Shown: positions 43,806 to 53,484 of the stretch, piece by piece
Position numbering within the stretch: the stretch's first letter is position 1
Layout of the letters: every line of letters starts with the position of its first letter
Assembly (NCBI GenBank): GCA_965262785.1
Contig: OZ253559.1
Span: 1,426,001 to 1,490,000, forward strand
Reading direction: 5' to 3'
Source: G965218495 sp965262785
GTDB lineage: Bacteria > Bacteroidota > Rhodothermia > Rhodothermales > Bin80
DNA: 64,000 nt
Notes under the pieces: model-generated
Seen by the model: the letters and a program-made list of their open reading frames with translations, nothing else
Databases searched by the model: none
What the model was told of the DNA's origin: nothing
Translations under genes and position numbers: made by a program

Positions 43806-44480
43806 TTACCACGGGAGGCCAATGGCGCGCGTCAGAAACTCCATCAGTGGCGCACCCTGGCGATGGGCCGCGGCTAGAATGTGCAAAAACTCCGGATCGA
43901 GCACCTCTTCCCGCGACAGCTGACGGGTTGCAACGAAGTGCCTCCGTCTCAGGTCGTCTGCGCAGGGGTGACTCCGGTCAAAACCACGTGGTGTGCGCTT
44001 AAGGCTGTGCAGATGGTCAGACAGGTCGAACCGGCCGCTGAGCTTCGCCTTTACGGCGACCCAGCGGGGCGTGTCGTCTACTATAGCCTGTCGGATCATG
44101 GTCAGCGTCTTCAAGTCGGGCCCCCAGATCCCGGCAGCTGCAAAGCATTCTTCAGGTGCCAGATGCAAGTAAAACCCCGGTGCATGCGCATTCTTTCCAG
44201 CCTCGTGTCGAAAATGAACCCCCGCCTGGGTCTTGTACGGACTCTTGTCTTTGGAGAAGCGAATGTCACGGTAGATCCGGAACAGGGAACCGCCGACCTT
44301 GGGTACTGCACGGCAGTGCGTGCTGATCTGGCTCAGAGGTAGCGAATAGTCTTCGATAAGCCGAAGTAGCGGGGCCTTGACATGAGCCTCATAGCGGTGC
44401 TTATTCGCAGCGAACCATTCGCGGTTGTTATTCGCGGACAGGTCCGTGAGGAAATCGAATAGCTCGTGGGGTACAGGCAT
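43806..44480 (-). CDS. DUF2461 (TIGR02453) family protein
   Basis: A 224-residue protein of a conserved family of unknown function. Signatures are LFDFLTDLSANNNREWFAANKHRYE, SLFRIYRDIRFSKDKSPYKTQAGVHFRHE and PGFYLHLAPEECFAAAGIWGPD. The start at 44480 matches the usual family start; an upstream Met at 44495 is possible. It is soluble and stands alone, 41 bp from the VOC gene on the same strand. Confidence 0.9.
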   Translation of the reverse strand: MPVPHELFDFLTDLSANNNREWFAANKHRYEAHVKAPLLRLIEDYSLPLSQISTHCRAVPKVGGSLFRIYRDIRFSKDKSPYKTQAGVHFRHEAGKNAHAPGFYLHLAPEECFAAAGIWGPDLKTLTMIRQAIVDDTPRWVAVKAKLSGRFDLSDHLHSLKRTPRGFDRSHPCADDLRRRHFVATRQLSREEVLDPEFLHILAAAHRQGAPLMEFLTRAIGLPW

Positions 44481-45245
44481 GAATGGGCGGCGCATGTTTT
44501 TTTGCGGCGCGTTGTACGCACACACGTATGCCTTGGGTTGCACTTAAAAGGAAATAGCTCCTCTACGCGGACGGGATCGGCTCTTCTCCCCGTGCATTTT
44601 GGTGACGCCAGCCTTCCGAGCTGGGCGGTTTTCATGTATGCATCCCTACGGATTCCCAAACTGTTAGAAGGTAGAGGTACGCGGGAGACTATTGAGGTAG
44701 CTTCAATGATGGTGCCGGCGAGCTTCAAATCCGACCCGTGTTCCTGCGAAAACCGATTGCCTGCTCAGCGTTGGTTAGTGTCACGCCGGACATGGTGTGA
44801 AGTCACCTTCGAATAGTTGAGCCTGCAAGCGTGGCCGCGTCGGGCGGCGTACAAGCGGGCGGCTTGGGCCATGCGATGAGCTCCAGCCGCCTGTCCATGT
44901 TGCTGTAAGAGATGTGCTACAAGGCCAAAGGAGCGCAGATGGACGGCCCGCGAGGGTGACCGCAACAAACACTACGCAAGAGTGTAGCCGCTACACCGCG
45001 ATGCAGTATGAGCGGGTTACCTGATTGGTGCGCACAAGCTTATGCGAAGCGTGTGACATGGTTGCGTCATGAGCGCTGGGCGGACGATCCGGGCCCGGAT
45101 GCTTAAGGAGTACGGGCCGGACGCCCCTGTTTCCCGCATGCACCAGGTGAATTCGGGCGCATCCCTGCTCCTAGAGAAGAGTAATGTGTGCTACCGCGCA
45201 GAAGACTAATTTAGTCAGCGGATTCCTTGTCAAAGCCAATACAAG
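44481..45245. other. Long intergenic region
   Basis: About 765 bp with only short, motif-free open frames. A small hairpin GACTAATTTAGTC lies near 45205 before the PLP-enzyme gene. I looked for a SAM or other methionine-related riboswitch there because of the downstream gene and could not support one. Confidence 0.5.
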
Positions 45246-46442
45246 ATGTCGATGAAGGCTACCAGTCTGCGAACACGTGCCATTCATGCGGGTGAGGCCG
45301 CGCGAGCTCCGGGCGGCGCCGTCTCCCCACCGCTTCACATGGCCAACTCATACTTGACAACAGCGGACTTGAGCTTTTCCGCCGAGGGCCTCAACCCGGA
45401 CTCGCCGTTCATCTATACGCGTTGGGGCAACCCCACTGTGGCAATGCTGGAAAAGCGCGTGGCATCGCTGGAGGATGCCGAGGAAGGGCTCTGCTTCAGC
45501 AGCGGGATGGCAGCCATCACCGGCCTCTTTACCCACCTTTTGGGCGCGGGGGATCACCTGGTGATGTCCAACGTGGCCTATGCGGGTGCGGTGGAGTACA
45601 CCTACGACCTCTTGCCCCAGATGGGTGTATCGGTAACGCATGTGGACATGTCCGACCTTGACGCCGTGCGTTCTGCGCTGCGCCCGAATACAAAGCTGGT
45701 TCATACCGAAACTCCTTGCAACCCCATCTTGCGCTTAGCGGACATCGAGCAGCTTGCGCATCTGGCACATGACGCAGGCGCTTTGCTTTCAGTGGACTCT
45801 ACGTTTGCCTCGCCGGTAGTTACCAAACCCCTGGAGCTGGGAGCAGACTTTGTTGTTCACTCGCTGACGAAGTACCTGGGTGGGCACGGGGATGCCTTGG
45901 GTGGCATCGTCGTGGGCCGCAGCGACCTCATAGCTCCTATCCGATCACGCGTCGGCATCCATGCGGGCGGTGTGCTGAGCCCCTTCAATGCATGGCTGAT
46001 TCTACGGGGACTTACCACACTTCCGCTTCGCATACGTGCACACTGCGACAGTGCCATGCACATCGCGGCGATGTTGTCCAGGCACCCACGTGTGAAGAAT
46101 GTCATCTACCCCGGCCTGGAGTCCCACCCTCAGGTGGCGCTCGCGCAGAAGCAGATGCAGCTGCCGGGTGGGATGTTGACATTCCAGGTGGCAGATGGCG
46201 ACGCGATGGCGCGGCAGCTGCAGATCCGCCTAAAGCTTATCAGCTATGCGGTGTCGCTGGGACACGTACACAGCCTGATCTACTACATCAGTACCGCCAG
46301 CATTATGGCGTCAACTTTTCATCTGGCAGGTGATGATTTGGCTGCGTACCAGACCTTCGCTGGCGATGGAGTGTTTCGTCTTTCGGTGGGCCTGGAAGAC
46401 CCCGACGACCTCTGCAGGGACCTTAGGCAAGCACTGGGTTAG
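45246..46442 (+). CDS. Cys/Met-metabolism PLP enzyme (cystathionine gamma-synthase/lyase or methionine gamma-lyase type)
   Basis: A 398-residue PLP-dependent trans-sulfuration enzyme. Features are the early TRAIHAG, IYTRWGNPTVAMLEKRVASLE, SSGMAAI, the aspartate segment LLSVDSTFASP and the Schiff-base lysine K209 in SLTKYLGGHGDALGG. The C-terminal FRLSVGLEDPDDL is typical. The exact reaction (gamma-synthase, gamma-lyase or sulfhydrylase) cannot be decided from motifs alone. It ends convergently with hpnE; the two stop codons overlap by three bases. Confidence 0.9.
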   Translation: MSMKATSLRTRAIHAGEAARAPGGAVSPPLHMANSYLTTADLSFSAEGLNPDSPFIYTRWGNPTVAMLEKRVASLEDAEEGLCFSSGMAAITGLFTHLLGAGDHLVMSNVAYAGAVEYTYDLLPQMGVSVTHVDMSDLDAVRSALRPNTKLVHTETPCNPILRLADIEQLAHLAHDAGALLSVDSTFASPVVTKPLELGADFVVHSLTKYLGGHGDALGGIVVGRSDLIAPIRSRVGIHAGGVLSPFNAWLILRGLTTLPLRIRAHCDSAMHIAAMLSRHPRVKNVIYPGLESHPQVALAQKQMQLPGGMLTFQVADGDAMARQLQIRLKLISYAVSLGHVHSLIYYISTASIMASTFHLAGDDLAAYQTFAGDGVFRLSVGLEDPDDLCRDLRQALG

Positions 46443-47704
46443 TGTGCGCGCCTTGCGGCCCGGGCCGCCGCAAAGCCTGAGCGAATGGCACCCTCAATGG
46501 TGGCCGGCAGACCCGTATCTGTCCAGTCTCCAGCCAGAAACAGGTTCGGAATGGCGGTATTGGTCTTCGGCCTGCAGCGCAGGTTGTCTGGCGACTGCCT
46601 GAAGGTGGCCTGCTTTTCCTTGATGATCCGGCAAAGCGGCTTCGGCGCGGGAGCCATGTAGAGCGCCAAAGCGACATCTTGCCAGATTTCGCAGGCCAGC
46701 TCTTCGGTACCCCTGCGTGCAAGTGATTCGGCGGCGCTAATGGTTACCGAGGCAACGTCGCCCCTGAGAAAGATCCATTGAGCGGTTCCTCCAATGACTC
46801 CGACAAAGGAGTGCCCGAACGGTTGTGGGGCGGGTCTGGGTAGCACATAGTGGGCATTAACGATGGCGCTATGCCCGGTCGGCACCGTCAGGCTAGGAAT
46901 AAGTCCCGAAGCAGCTTGAGACGGAACGGCAAGAATCACGCGGTGGTGCTTGTCCAGTGGAATGGAGGCATGTCCGAAGCCGAGCGCGCATACCTGATTG
47001 CGCTCGACCTTTATCGCCCGAAGTCGATGTGAGAAGTGAATAGATGTGCCTTGCCTGCGCAGCCATGCCAGTGCCGGCTGCACCAGCGCTTCTGTGAGGC
47101 CGAGCCGTGCCATGCGGGGGCGGCAATACTTTTCGCCTTTGGCAAAAGTCTCGCGCAGCACGGGCCACAGCAGGCGTGCTGCTCCTTCGCGTGCCGGCGT
47201 GTTGAGTGCGCCCACACCGAGCGGTTCCAGGAACCGCTCATAGAGCATGCCTGCGTTTCCAACGCACGCATGAACGGTCTCTGATGAACGTGCACGCGCG
47301 ATGCGCAATACTTTTGCATAGTCCCGCGCCGAGGTGCCCGGAATGCGGCGGTCCTTGCGTAGGACCCACCAGGGCAATGGACCCCGGCTTGGGCGCACAC
47401 ACCAGCGCTCGCCGCTGCGAATATCGACAAAGGGGAATGCCGCACGCGCAGGTCCTGCGAGGCCACCCGTGGCCCCAACGGTCCCCAGGTACTTCATCAC
47501 AGCACTGTTGCCACTAAGCAGGAGGTGGTTGCCGTTATCTATGGTGCGATCAAGGCATGCGTCATGAAAAGATCGAGAACGACCACCGGCCCGGCTTGAT
47601 GCTTCGTACAGGTGAACACGAAAGCCGCGCTCAGCCGAAGCGACCGCGGCCGCCAAGCCGGACATGCCAGCGCCGACGATATGGACGACGGTCTTGGCGC
47701 TCAC
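46439..47704 (-). CDS. hpnE: Hydroxysqualene dehydroxylase HpnE
   Basis: A 421-residue FAD-dependent amine-oxidase-like enzyme that reduces hydroxysqualene to squalene. The Rossmann FAD motif is VGAGMSGLAAAVASAERGF followed by EASSRAGGRSRSF. The family segment LFLAGDWTDTGLPATIEGAIRSGFAAA is at the C-terminus. The GTG at 47704 overlaps the hpnD stop by four bases (GTGA) and is therefore preferred to a start at 47731. It is the last gene of the hpnC-hpnD-hpnE operon. The identity is strongly supported by this gene order. Confidence 0.92.
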   Translation of the reverse strand: MSAKTVVHIVGAGMSGLAAAVASAERGFRVHLYEASSRAGGRSRSFHDACLDRTIDNGNHLLLSGNSAVMKYLGTVGATGGLAGPARAAFPFVDIRSGERWCVRPSRGPLPWWVLRKDRRIPGTSARDYAKVLRIARARSSETVHACVGNAGMLYERFLEPLGVGALNTPAREGAARLLWPVLRETFAKGEKYCRPRMARLGLTEALVQPALAWLRRQGTSIHFSHRLRAIKVERNQVCALGFGHASIPLDKHHRVILAVPSQAASGLIPSLTVPTGHSAIVNAHYVLPRPAPQPFGHSFVGVIGGTAQWIFLRGDVASVTISAAESLARRGTEELACEIWQDVALALYMAPAPKPLCRIIKEKQATFRQSPDNLRCRPKTNTAIPNLFLAGDWTDTGLPATIEGAIRSGFAAARAARRAH

Positions 47705-48615
47705 CGTAAGCCGTGTCGCACAATGAGCCACAGTCTCCCAAGGCTCCCTGGCCGCACGGCCTCATCCCACTGGGTCCACCCGCGCGCCATAAGGCGATCC
47801 AGTGTAGCCTTGTAAATCGCATTCATGAGTGCCGGGGGGCGCGTTCGCCACCATCCCAGCCGTTGCATAAGGCACTCGGCCTCTGCGTAGCGGGACTGGG
47901 CCAAGGCAGCAAGGTCGGCACACGCAGCAGCTAAACCGCGCTGCGCGATGAGACCGGTCAAAGGCTCTGACTCTACACCATGGGTGCCCAGCACCTCCTG
48001 TGGAATGTAGAGTCGATCAAGCGCGACGTCTTCCTGGATGTCCCTCAGGATGTTGGTGATCTGAAACGCATTGCCCAGCGCTATGGCAAAGCGGGGCCCG
48101 GGTTCCTGACATAGCCCGAATATATGGATGCAGAGCACTCCTACTGCACCAGCTACTCGCCGGCAGTACAGAAGCAGATCCTCCATCGAAGCCATTCGCA
48201 CGCGTGGCCTTGCATCTGTCTCCATTCCATCGATGAGGGCATGGAACTCCTGCTGTGGAAGCTCATAGTCCCGTACGGCATCCTCCAACGCCTTCGTCAG
48301 CGGATGTCGCGGGTAGCCCGCAAACAGGCGGTCAACCTCACTGTGCCAGCCGGCCAAGGCGCGCTGCTTTGCGGACGGAGCCTCGGGGCCGTCGGCTATA
48401 TTGTCAACCACCCTCGAGAATGCGTAGACGGCATAGATGGCGCGCCGCCGCTGTTTCGGCAGCACGCGCATGCCCCACACGAACGACGAGCGTGACTCGC
48501 CTACGATTCGGCGCACATACGTCCACGGGTCCGTTGCGTCGTCGGGGGAGCTCAAAGTGGCTACTGAACTTAGGTGGCAGAGGCTGATGTCGTCTTCTTG
48601 GTAGTGTGCGCGCAC
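47701..48615 (-). CDS. hpnD: Presqualene diphosphate synthase HpnD
   Basis: A protein of about 304 residues from the trans-isoprenyl diphosphate synthase (squalene/phytoene synthase) family, joining two farnesyl diphosphates to presqualene diphosphate. The first aspartate-rich motif is SRVVDNIADG and the second is ILRDIQEDVALDRLYIP. The early segment GESRSSFVWGMRVLPKQRRRAIYAVYAFSR is typical. The start is uncertain: GTG at 48615 overlaps hpnC by 46 bp, and TTG at 48555 would give a shorter, family-like N-terminus. It is coupled to hpnE downstream. Confidence 0.9.
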   Translation of the reverse strand: MRAHYQEDDISLCHLSSVATLSSPDDATDPWTYVRRIVGESRSSFVWGMRVLPKQRRRAIYAVYAFSRVVDNIADGPEAPSAKQRALAGWHSEVDRLFAGYPRHPLTKALEDAVRDYELPQQEFHALIDGMETDARPRVRMASMEDLLLYCRRVAGAVGVLCIHIFGLCQEPGPRFAIALGNAFQITNILRDIQEDVALDRLYIPQEVLGTHGVESEPLTGLIAQRGLAAACADLAALAQSRYAEAECLMQRLGWWRTRPPALMNAIYKATLDRLMARGWTQWDEAVRPGSLGRLWLIVRHGLR

Positions 48616-49481
48616 CTGATCAGGCGCTGCCACACGGCGGAGGCTACGCCGCGCAGAATGCACAGCGCGTACTGAATGGGGCTCAGCACGACGCGCTCGG
48701 CCAGGGGATCACGACGCTTGAGTTCCTTTGCAAGCGTGCGGGCAATCGTCTGGATAGTTGACGCTTCCATGGCTAGGCGCACGCTCTTAAGCTTAACGGG
48801 TAGCGGCGCAGCCTGGACCAGAAGACGTTCGATTCCTTCCAAACACCGGTCCTGTACGCGCCGAAGCGCTGGTGTCATCCCAGCGGAATCGAGCGCAGCA
48901 CAGGACACCACCTCCAAATGCATCCAATCTTGTGGAAGGTATACTCGGTCCAGTGCGCAGTAGTCCTGCCCGCAGTCCTGCAGGTGATTCAGAACCTGCA
49001 GCGCGTTGCAGAGCGCATCGGAAGCCGGGTAGGCCTCATGGGGTCCACCGTGCAGGTCGATCAGGTAGCGGCCCACGGGCGCAGCCGACAGCATGCAGTA
49101 CTCTATGAGCTCCTCCCAGGTTGCATAGCGATCCTTGGTGGCATCCTGTTCAAATGCACGCACCAGATCTCTGCAGTGCTCAGGCGTAATGCGTGTCTCC
49201 TCAAGGCTTTCGCGCATGGCGCGCGCTGCCGCATACGCAAGGCAATCGTTATCGCTATCACCTACCAAACGGCCGAAAGCCCTAAGTCTTGCTAGCTTCT
49301 CGGAAGGGCTGAGGTCGGGGCTGTCAGCGACGTCGTCAATGGCGCGCGCAAATCGATAAAAGGTCCTTACATGGACGCGATGGCGCGCCGCTAGCAGCCA
49401 GGAGGCTACAGGAAAGTTCTCGTCCTTTGCCGTCTTGCCGGAAGAGGGGTGGCTGCTCGGGCCATGGGATACACTATTCAT
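48570..49481 (-). CDS. hpnC: Hydroxysqualene synthase HpnC
   Basis: A 303-residue squalene-synthase-like enzyme that converts presqualene diphosphate to hydroxysqualene. The family N-terminus ENFPVASWLLAARHR is followed by the first aspartate motif ARAIDDVADSP and the second HLQDCGQDYCALDRVYLP. Together with HpnD and HpnE it makes squalene from farnesyl diphosphate for hopanoids or related lipids. No squalene-hopene cyclase gene is in the window, so the end product is not shown here. Confidence 0.92.
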   Translation of the reverse strand: MNSVSHGPSSHPSSGKTAKDENFPVASWLLAARHRVHVRTFYRFARAIDDVADSPDLSPSEKLARLRAFGRLVGDSDNDCLAYAAARAMRESLEETRITPEHCRDLVRAFEQDATKDRYATWEELIEYCMLSAAPVGRYLIDLHGGPHEAYPASDALCNALQVLNHLQDCGQDYCALDRVYLPQDWMHLEVVSCAALDSAGMTPALRRVQDRCLEGIERLLVQAAPLPVKLKSVRLAMEASTIQTIARTLAKELKRRDPLAERVVLSPIQYALCILRGVASAVWQRLIRCAHTTKKTTSASAT

Positions 49482-49561
49482 CCTTTTCTGCCATGTCAGA
49501 TCCGAACACCGGCGGAACGGCCATTCGCGGCGCCATATGTATCAAGGCCGAGGCTTATCGG

Positions 49562-50050
49562 CTAGGACTCCGGGGACTCGATTTTTGCCGCGTCGGGAGA
49601 CAGCAATTTTGGCGCTGCCGCCATGTAGCGCTGAATGCCCGCACACGTGTCCGCCCAGCCCTGTACGCACCCATCGTAAAAGTCATCCGACCCCGGGGGG
49701 AAGCCGTCATGCACGATCTGAAGCTGTGCACCACTGGCATGCGGAGCGATCTCAAAAGAGACTGCAAAGTCGGCATCTATTGGCATCCGGCCATCCTTGG
49801 CATAATACTGGTAATCCGTTAGCACCATCCGGCGCGGCGCCTCAAACTGGGTGATTTTGGCCACGGAAAAGTACGTCGGGTCGGTTTCATCGCCCCACGC
49901 TACCACGTAGTATCCATCGGTCTTGGCAACCACGATAGCACTGGTGCAGTCCCACCATTCGCAGATGGCACGCGGCGTATGGAGAGCGGCAAATAGCGCT
50001 TCGGGAGTGGCTTCGAACAGCTCTGTATGGATCAGGGTACTTTTGGACAT
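49562..50050 (-). CDS. SRPBCC/AHSA1-like protein
   Basis: A 162-residue protein of the AHSA1-type Bet v1 fold. Its N-terminus is IHTELFEATPEALFAALHTPRAICEWWD and it continues with VAWGDETDPTYFSVAKITQFE and HDGFPPGSDDFYDGCVQGWADTC. The start at 50050 (MSKSTLIHTE) aligns with the family. The ligand is unknown. It is divergent from the copper ATPase gene, with 84 bp between starts. Confidence 0.85.
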   Translation of the reverse strand: MSKSTLIHTELFEATPEALFAALHTPRAICEWWDCTSAIVVAKTDGYYVVAWGDETDPTYFSVAKITQFEAPRRMVLTDYQYYAKDGRMPIDADFAVSFEIAPHASGAQLQIVHDGFPPGSDDFYDGCVQGWADTCAGIQRYMAAAPKLLSPDAAKIESPES

Positions 50051-50134
50051 GCGACAGCAGAATAGTAAGGGCCTAACATCTCTCAACAATTCTGGCCGCA
50101 TAGGGTTCAATTAGTGCACCCATTTTGCTTCGCT

Positions 50135-52528
50135 ATGCCCGAATGGACCAGCACTACGATTCAGGTTACAGGGATGACATGTGCAGCATGCTCCGCGCGT
50201 GTTGAGCGAAGCCTGAAGAAGGTGCCAGGGGTCCAAGACGCGCAGGTCAACTTTGCCACTGGCGCGGCTACGGTCTTGAAGGATGCTGCGCAGGACGGCG
50301 CGCTACTGATTAAGTCGATAGAGTCGGCGGGGTACGGCGTTGCGCTGGACACGCTCATCTTTGTGCCAGCATCAGGGGCCAAGCCTTCAGCACGCCAGGA
50401 AACAATTGCTTCCCAGCCCGGCGTCAAGGAGGTACGCGTTACGCAGGGCGGGCAGCTGCTGGTCAGTTTCGTCCCTGGCGTTGCGGGCCGCGACGACCTC
50501 ATTGCGGAGGCCCGCGCGGCAGGCTATAAGACTGGCACAACGTCCGAGGCTGCCCCTCCGAGTGAAGAGCACGAGGCAGCTTACGTGCGTGCGCGGCGGC
50601 GCTTTGTAGGGGCTGCACTATTGAGTGTGCCCATCCTGGTGCTATCCATGCTGCCAGGTGTGGAGTTTGCGGGCCTGCACCTGCTGCTGTGGATGCTGGC
50701 CACACCCGTAGTAGTTTGGGCGGGTGGAGCTTTTTTTACCAGTGCCATCCAGGCTCTGCGGCATGGCTCTGCCAATATGAATACGCTTGTGGCCCTCGGC
50801 GTGGGGTCTGCATACCTCTACAGTGCAGTAGCCACAGTCTGGCCGAGTTGGCTTGCGCATGCCGGAGAGGCACCGGCCGTCTACTTTGAAGCCGCAGCTG
50901 TAATCGTGGCGCTCGTTCTTTTGGGGAGACTACTGGAAACGCGTGCGAAGCGGAAGACACAAGCTGCCTTGGAGGAGCTCATGAACCTGCAGCCTGCTTT
51001 GGCCCATGTCCTTAGCGGAGGTCAGGTGGTTGACATACCGGTTGAAGCGGTGCGGATAGGTGACCGCGTAATGATACGCCCTGGAGAGCGCATCCCCATT
51101 GACGGCATTGTGGAAGACGGCGCCTCCGCGGTGAATGAAAGCATGATTTCCGGCGAGCCGCTGCCGGTCGAAAAGGTCGCGGGGGACAGCGTCACCGGTG
51201 GTACCGTGAATACCGATGGCGCCCTGGTGGCGCGCGTAATGCGCATTGGCAAAGACACGACGCTGCAACAGATCGTACGCATGACGCGCGAGGCCCAGGG
51301 GCGCAAGGCGCCCGTGCAGCGCTTGGCGGACACGGTATGTGGCATATTCGTGCCTGCAGTGCTGGTTGTAGCCACGGTAACACTCGTGGCATGGCTCATT
51401 TGGGGGCCGGAGCCCGTGCTGTCTCGTGCGCTCGTGGCGTTTGTTTCGGTGCTCATCATTGCCTGTCCATGCGCCTTGGGGCTGGCCACGCCGACGGCGA
51501 TAGTGGTGGCAACTGGCGCGGCGGCAAGGCGCGGCATGCTATTCAAGGGTGCAGACACCATTCAACGGGCGGCGGGCATCCGCCAAGTCGTGATGGACAA
51601 GACTGGCACACTCACCGAAGGCAAGCCTACCGTTGTGGGCTTGGGCACCGTAAACGGCTGGAGCGAGGAGGCCTTGCTTCGGCTGGCAGCTTCCGTGGAG
51701 GTGCGCTCTCAGCATCCCATAGGCATGGCCATCGTCGAAGAAGCAAAGAGCCGCGCGCTGGACTTGCATCCTGTCGAAGCCTTTACGTCGGCTACCGGGC
51801 TTGGCGTCGCCGCGCGCGTGGAGGCCCAGGAAATTCTCATCGGTAACGCCGCTTTTCTCAAGCGGCACGGCGCATCCGTGGATGAGCTGACGCCCGTTGG
51901 CAATGCGCTTGGCGGCAGTACAAGTGTGCTGATAGCTGTCGATGGGGTGCCAGCCGGTGCGGTAGCGGTCCAGGACCGGTTACGCACTTCCGCCCCATCA
52001 GCTATTGCTGCTCTGCGCGACCTCGGCATTGAGACCACCATGGCCACGGGGGATTCCAAATCCAACGCACGGCGCGTGGCGCAGGCCGCAGGCATATCAC
52101 ACTGGGAGGCCGGCATCCTGCCTGGCGAAAAGGCGCAAGTCATCCGTTCGCTGCAAGCGACCGGGCATGCGGTTGCGATGGTGGGGGACGGCATTAATGA
52201 CGCGCCTGCGCTTGCTGAAGCCGATGTCGGGATTGCCATCGGTGCGGGCACGCAGGTTGCGGTAGAGGCCGCGGATGTGACCTTGATGCGGGACGACCTG
52301 CATGCAGTAGCGGACGTCGTCCGCCTGTCGCGGAGAACCATGAGAACTATTCGGCAAAACCTGTTCTTTGCATTCATCTACAATGTCATCGGTATCCCAA
52401 TTGCCGCCGGTGTACTATTTCCAGTCCTGGGCGTCATGCTGAGTCCCATGATTGCCTCCGGTGCGATGGCGTTGTCGAGCGTATCCGTGGTGACCAACAG
52501 TCTGCGTCTCCGGACTGCAGCACCCTAG
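50135..52528 (+). CDS. copA: Copper-translocating P-type ATPase
   Basis: A 797-residue inner-membrane P1B-ATPase that exports Cu(I). The first N-terminal heavy-metal domain has [10 protein letters not shown] (C16, C19). A second HMA-like fold at about 80-145 has lost its CxxC. The membrane metal site is CPC (C444-P-C446). The phosphorylation site is DKTGT (D488), and the hinge motif [10 protein letters not shown] is at the C-terminal side. The start at 50135 ([13 protein letters not shown]) is preferred; GTG at 50114 would add seven residues. No CueR or CsoR regulator is adjacent. Confidence 0.93.
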   Translation: MPEWTSTTIQVTGMTCAACSARVERSLKKVPGVQDAQVNFATGAATVLKDAAQDGALLIKSIESAGYGVALDTLIFVPASGAKPSARQETIASQPGVKEVRVTQGGQLLVSFVPGVAGRDDLIAEARAAGYKTGTTSEAAPPSEEHEAAYVRARRRFVGAALLSVPILVLSMLPGVEFAGLHLLLWMLATPVVVWAGGAFFTSAIQALRHGSANMNTLVALGVGSAYLYSAVATVWPSWLAHAGEAPAVYFEAAAVIVALVLLGRLLETRAKRKTQAALEELMNLQPALAHVLSGGQVVDIPVEAVRIGDRVMIRPGERIPIDGIVEDGASAVNESMISGEPLPVEKVAGDSVTGGTVNTDGALVARVMRIGKDTTLQQIVRMTREAQGRKAPVQRLADTVCGIFVPAVLVVATVTLVAWLIWGPEPVLSRALVAFVSVLIIACPCALGLATPTAIVVATGAAARRGMLFKGADTIQRAAGIRQVVMDKTGTLTEGKPTVVGLGTVNGWSEEALLRLAASVEVRSQHPIGMAIVEEAKSRALDLHPVEAFTSATGLGVAARVEAQEILIGNAAFLKRHGASVDELTPVGNALGGSTSVLIAVDGVPAGAVAVQDRLRTSAPSAIAALRDLGIETTMATGDSKSNARRVAQAAGISHWEAGILPGEKAQVIRSLQATGHAVAMVGDGINDAPALAEADVGIAIGAGTQVAVEAADVTLMRDDLHAVADVVRLSRRTMRTIRQNLFFAFIYNVIGIPIAAGVLFPVLGVMLSPMIASGAMALSSVSVVTNSLRLRTAAP

Positions 52529-53484
52529 AGCCTGCTGCGGTTGGTATCCGAACAGCGTCGCGCAGGCTATTTGCACAGGAGAGACGCGCTCCTCAGTGCG
52601 GTCGGACCAGCACCCTTTGACGTGATCGTTACCACAATTTGCCGCCTATGGACTCGTCCCTCACGCTGCAAGCGGGTACGTTAGGTCTCTGTAGCGATGC
52701 CACATATGCGCCAGTACACATTCTACTCCCAGTGGTCTTGGCAGCCGCAGTATCCTACAGTGAGAGCAAAACACGAGCGGACCGCGGAGTCGGACTCCAT
52801 GAATCTCTGTGCGTGCACGCTGTATGATTCCGACAATGGCAATCCACAATGGGAAACTGGCAGAAGCCGGCTTGGAGGAACCGTCGAGCGGCTCTGGGGC
52901 TGAGCGTGTTCATACGATTGGAGCTTGCTGCACGCCCCGCATAACACTACGGGCATGCTTATGAACCAGCTCTGACCTCAGGGAGTACTACACGATGCAC
53001 CAACCACAGCGGCACAGTGGTCGTCACTTTGTAGAGTGCCACCGGGACGGTTATTCAGGCTTGCTGGTAGGTTCGGAGCGTGTGCCTGTATGACTAGGGA
53101 GGGTGACCTGGTGCTGTCCCAGTGCATAGTGCTCTTCCCCGACAGCATGGGCAAAGAATCCATCTACTTCTGTTCGCAGGATTTGCACAAGGCTGATTGC
53201 AGCAGAAAGGGCATTGGAGTTTCCCACTACATGCCGGGTCCGGACGATACAACGGCGGCCAGGCAATGGCGAGGTTCTGAATGACGTGTCCTTGCAGCAC
53301 GCCTGGCGGAGGTGGGGGACTTGTCCTTGAGGTTGCCCGTGGTGCTGGTAGCGCCAAGCGACTCCGAGCACCTGGCGAACTGCGGAATGGGCAGGCAGCA
53401 GAAAACACGCTGCATTCACGGACGCGCGCGCGCCAGCTCGTAGTCGTCTAAGCCACTGATCCGCTTCACATAGACCGCATCCAT
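52529..53484. other. Long intergenic region
   Basis: About 956 bp without a recognisable gene. Open frames of 60-120 codons exist on both strands but show no family motif or good start signals. It may be decayed coding DNA. No tRNA, riboswitch or repeat was recognised. Confidence 0.5.

Noticed and set aside
45190..45245. Possible SAM-type riboswitch upstream of the Cys/Met PLP-enzyme gene
   Set aside because: Only a small hairpin is present; none of the conserved cores of SAM-I, SAM-II or SAM/SAH classes could be matched.
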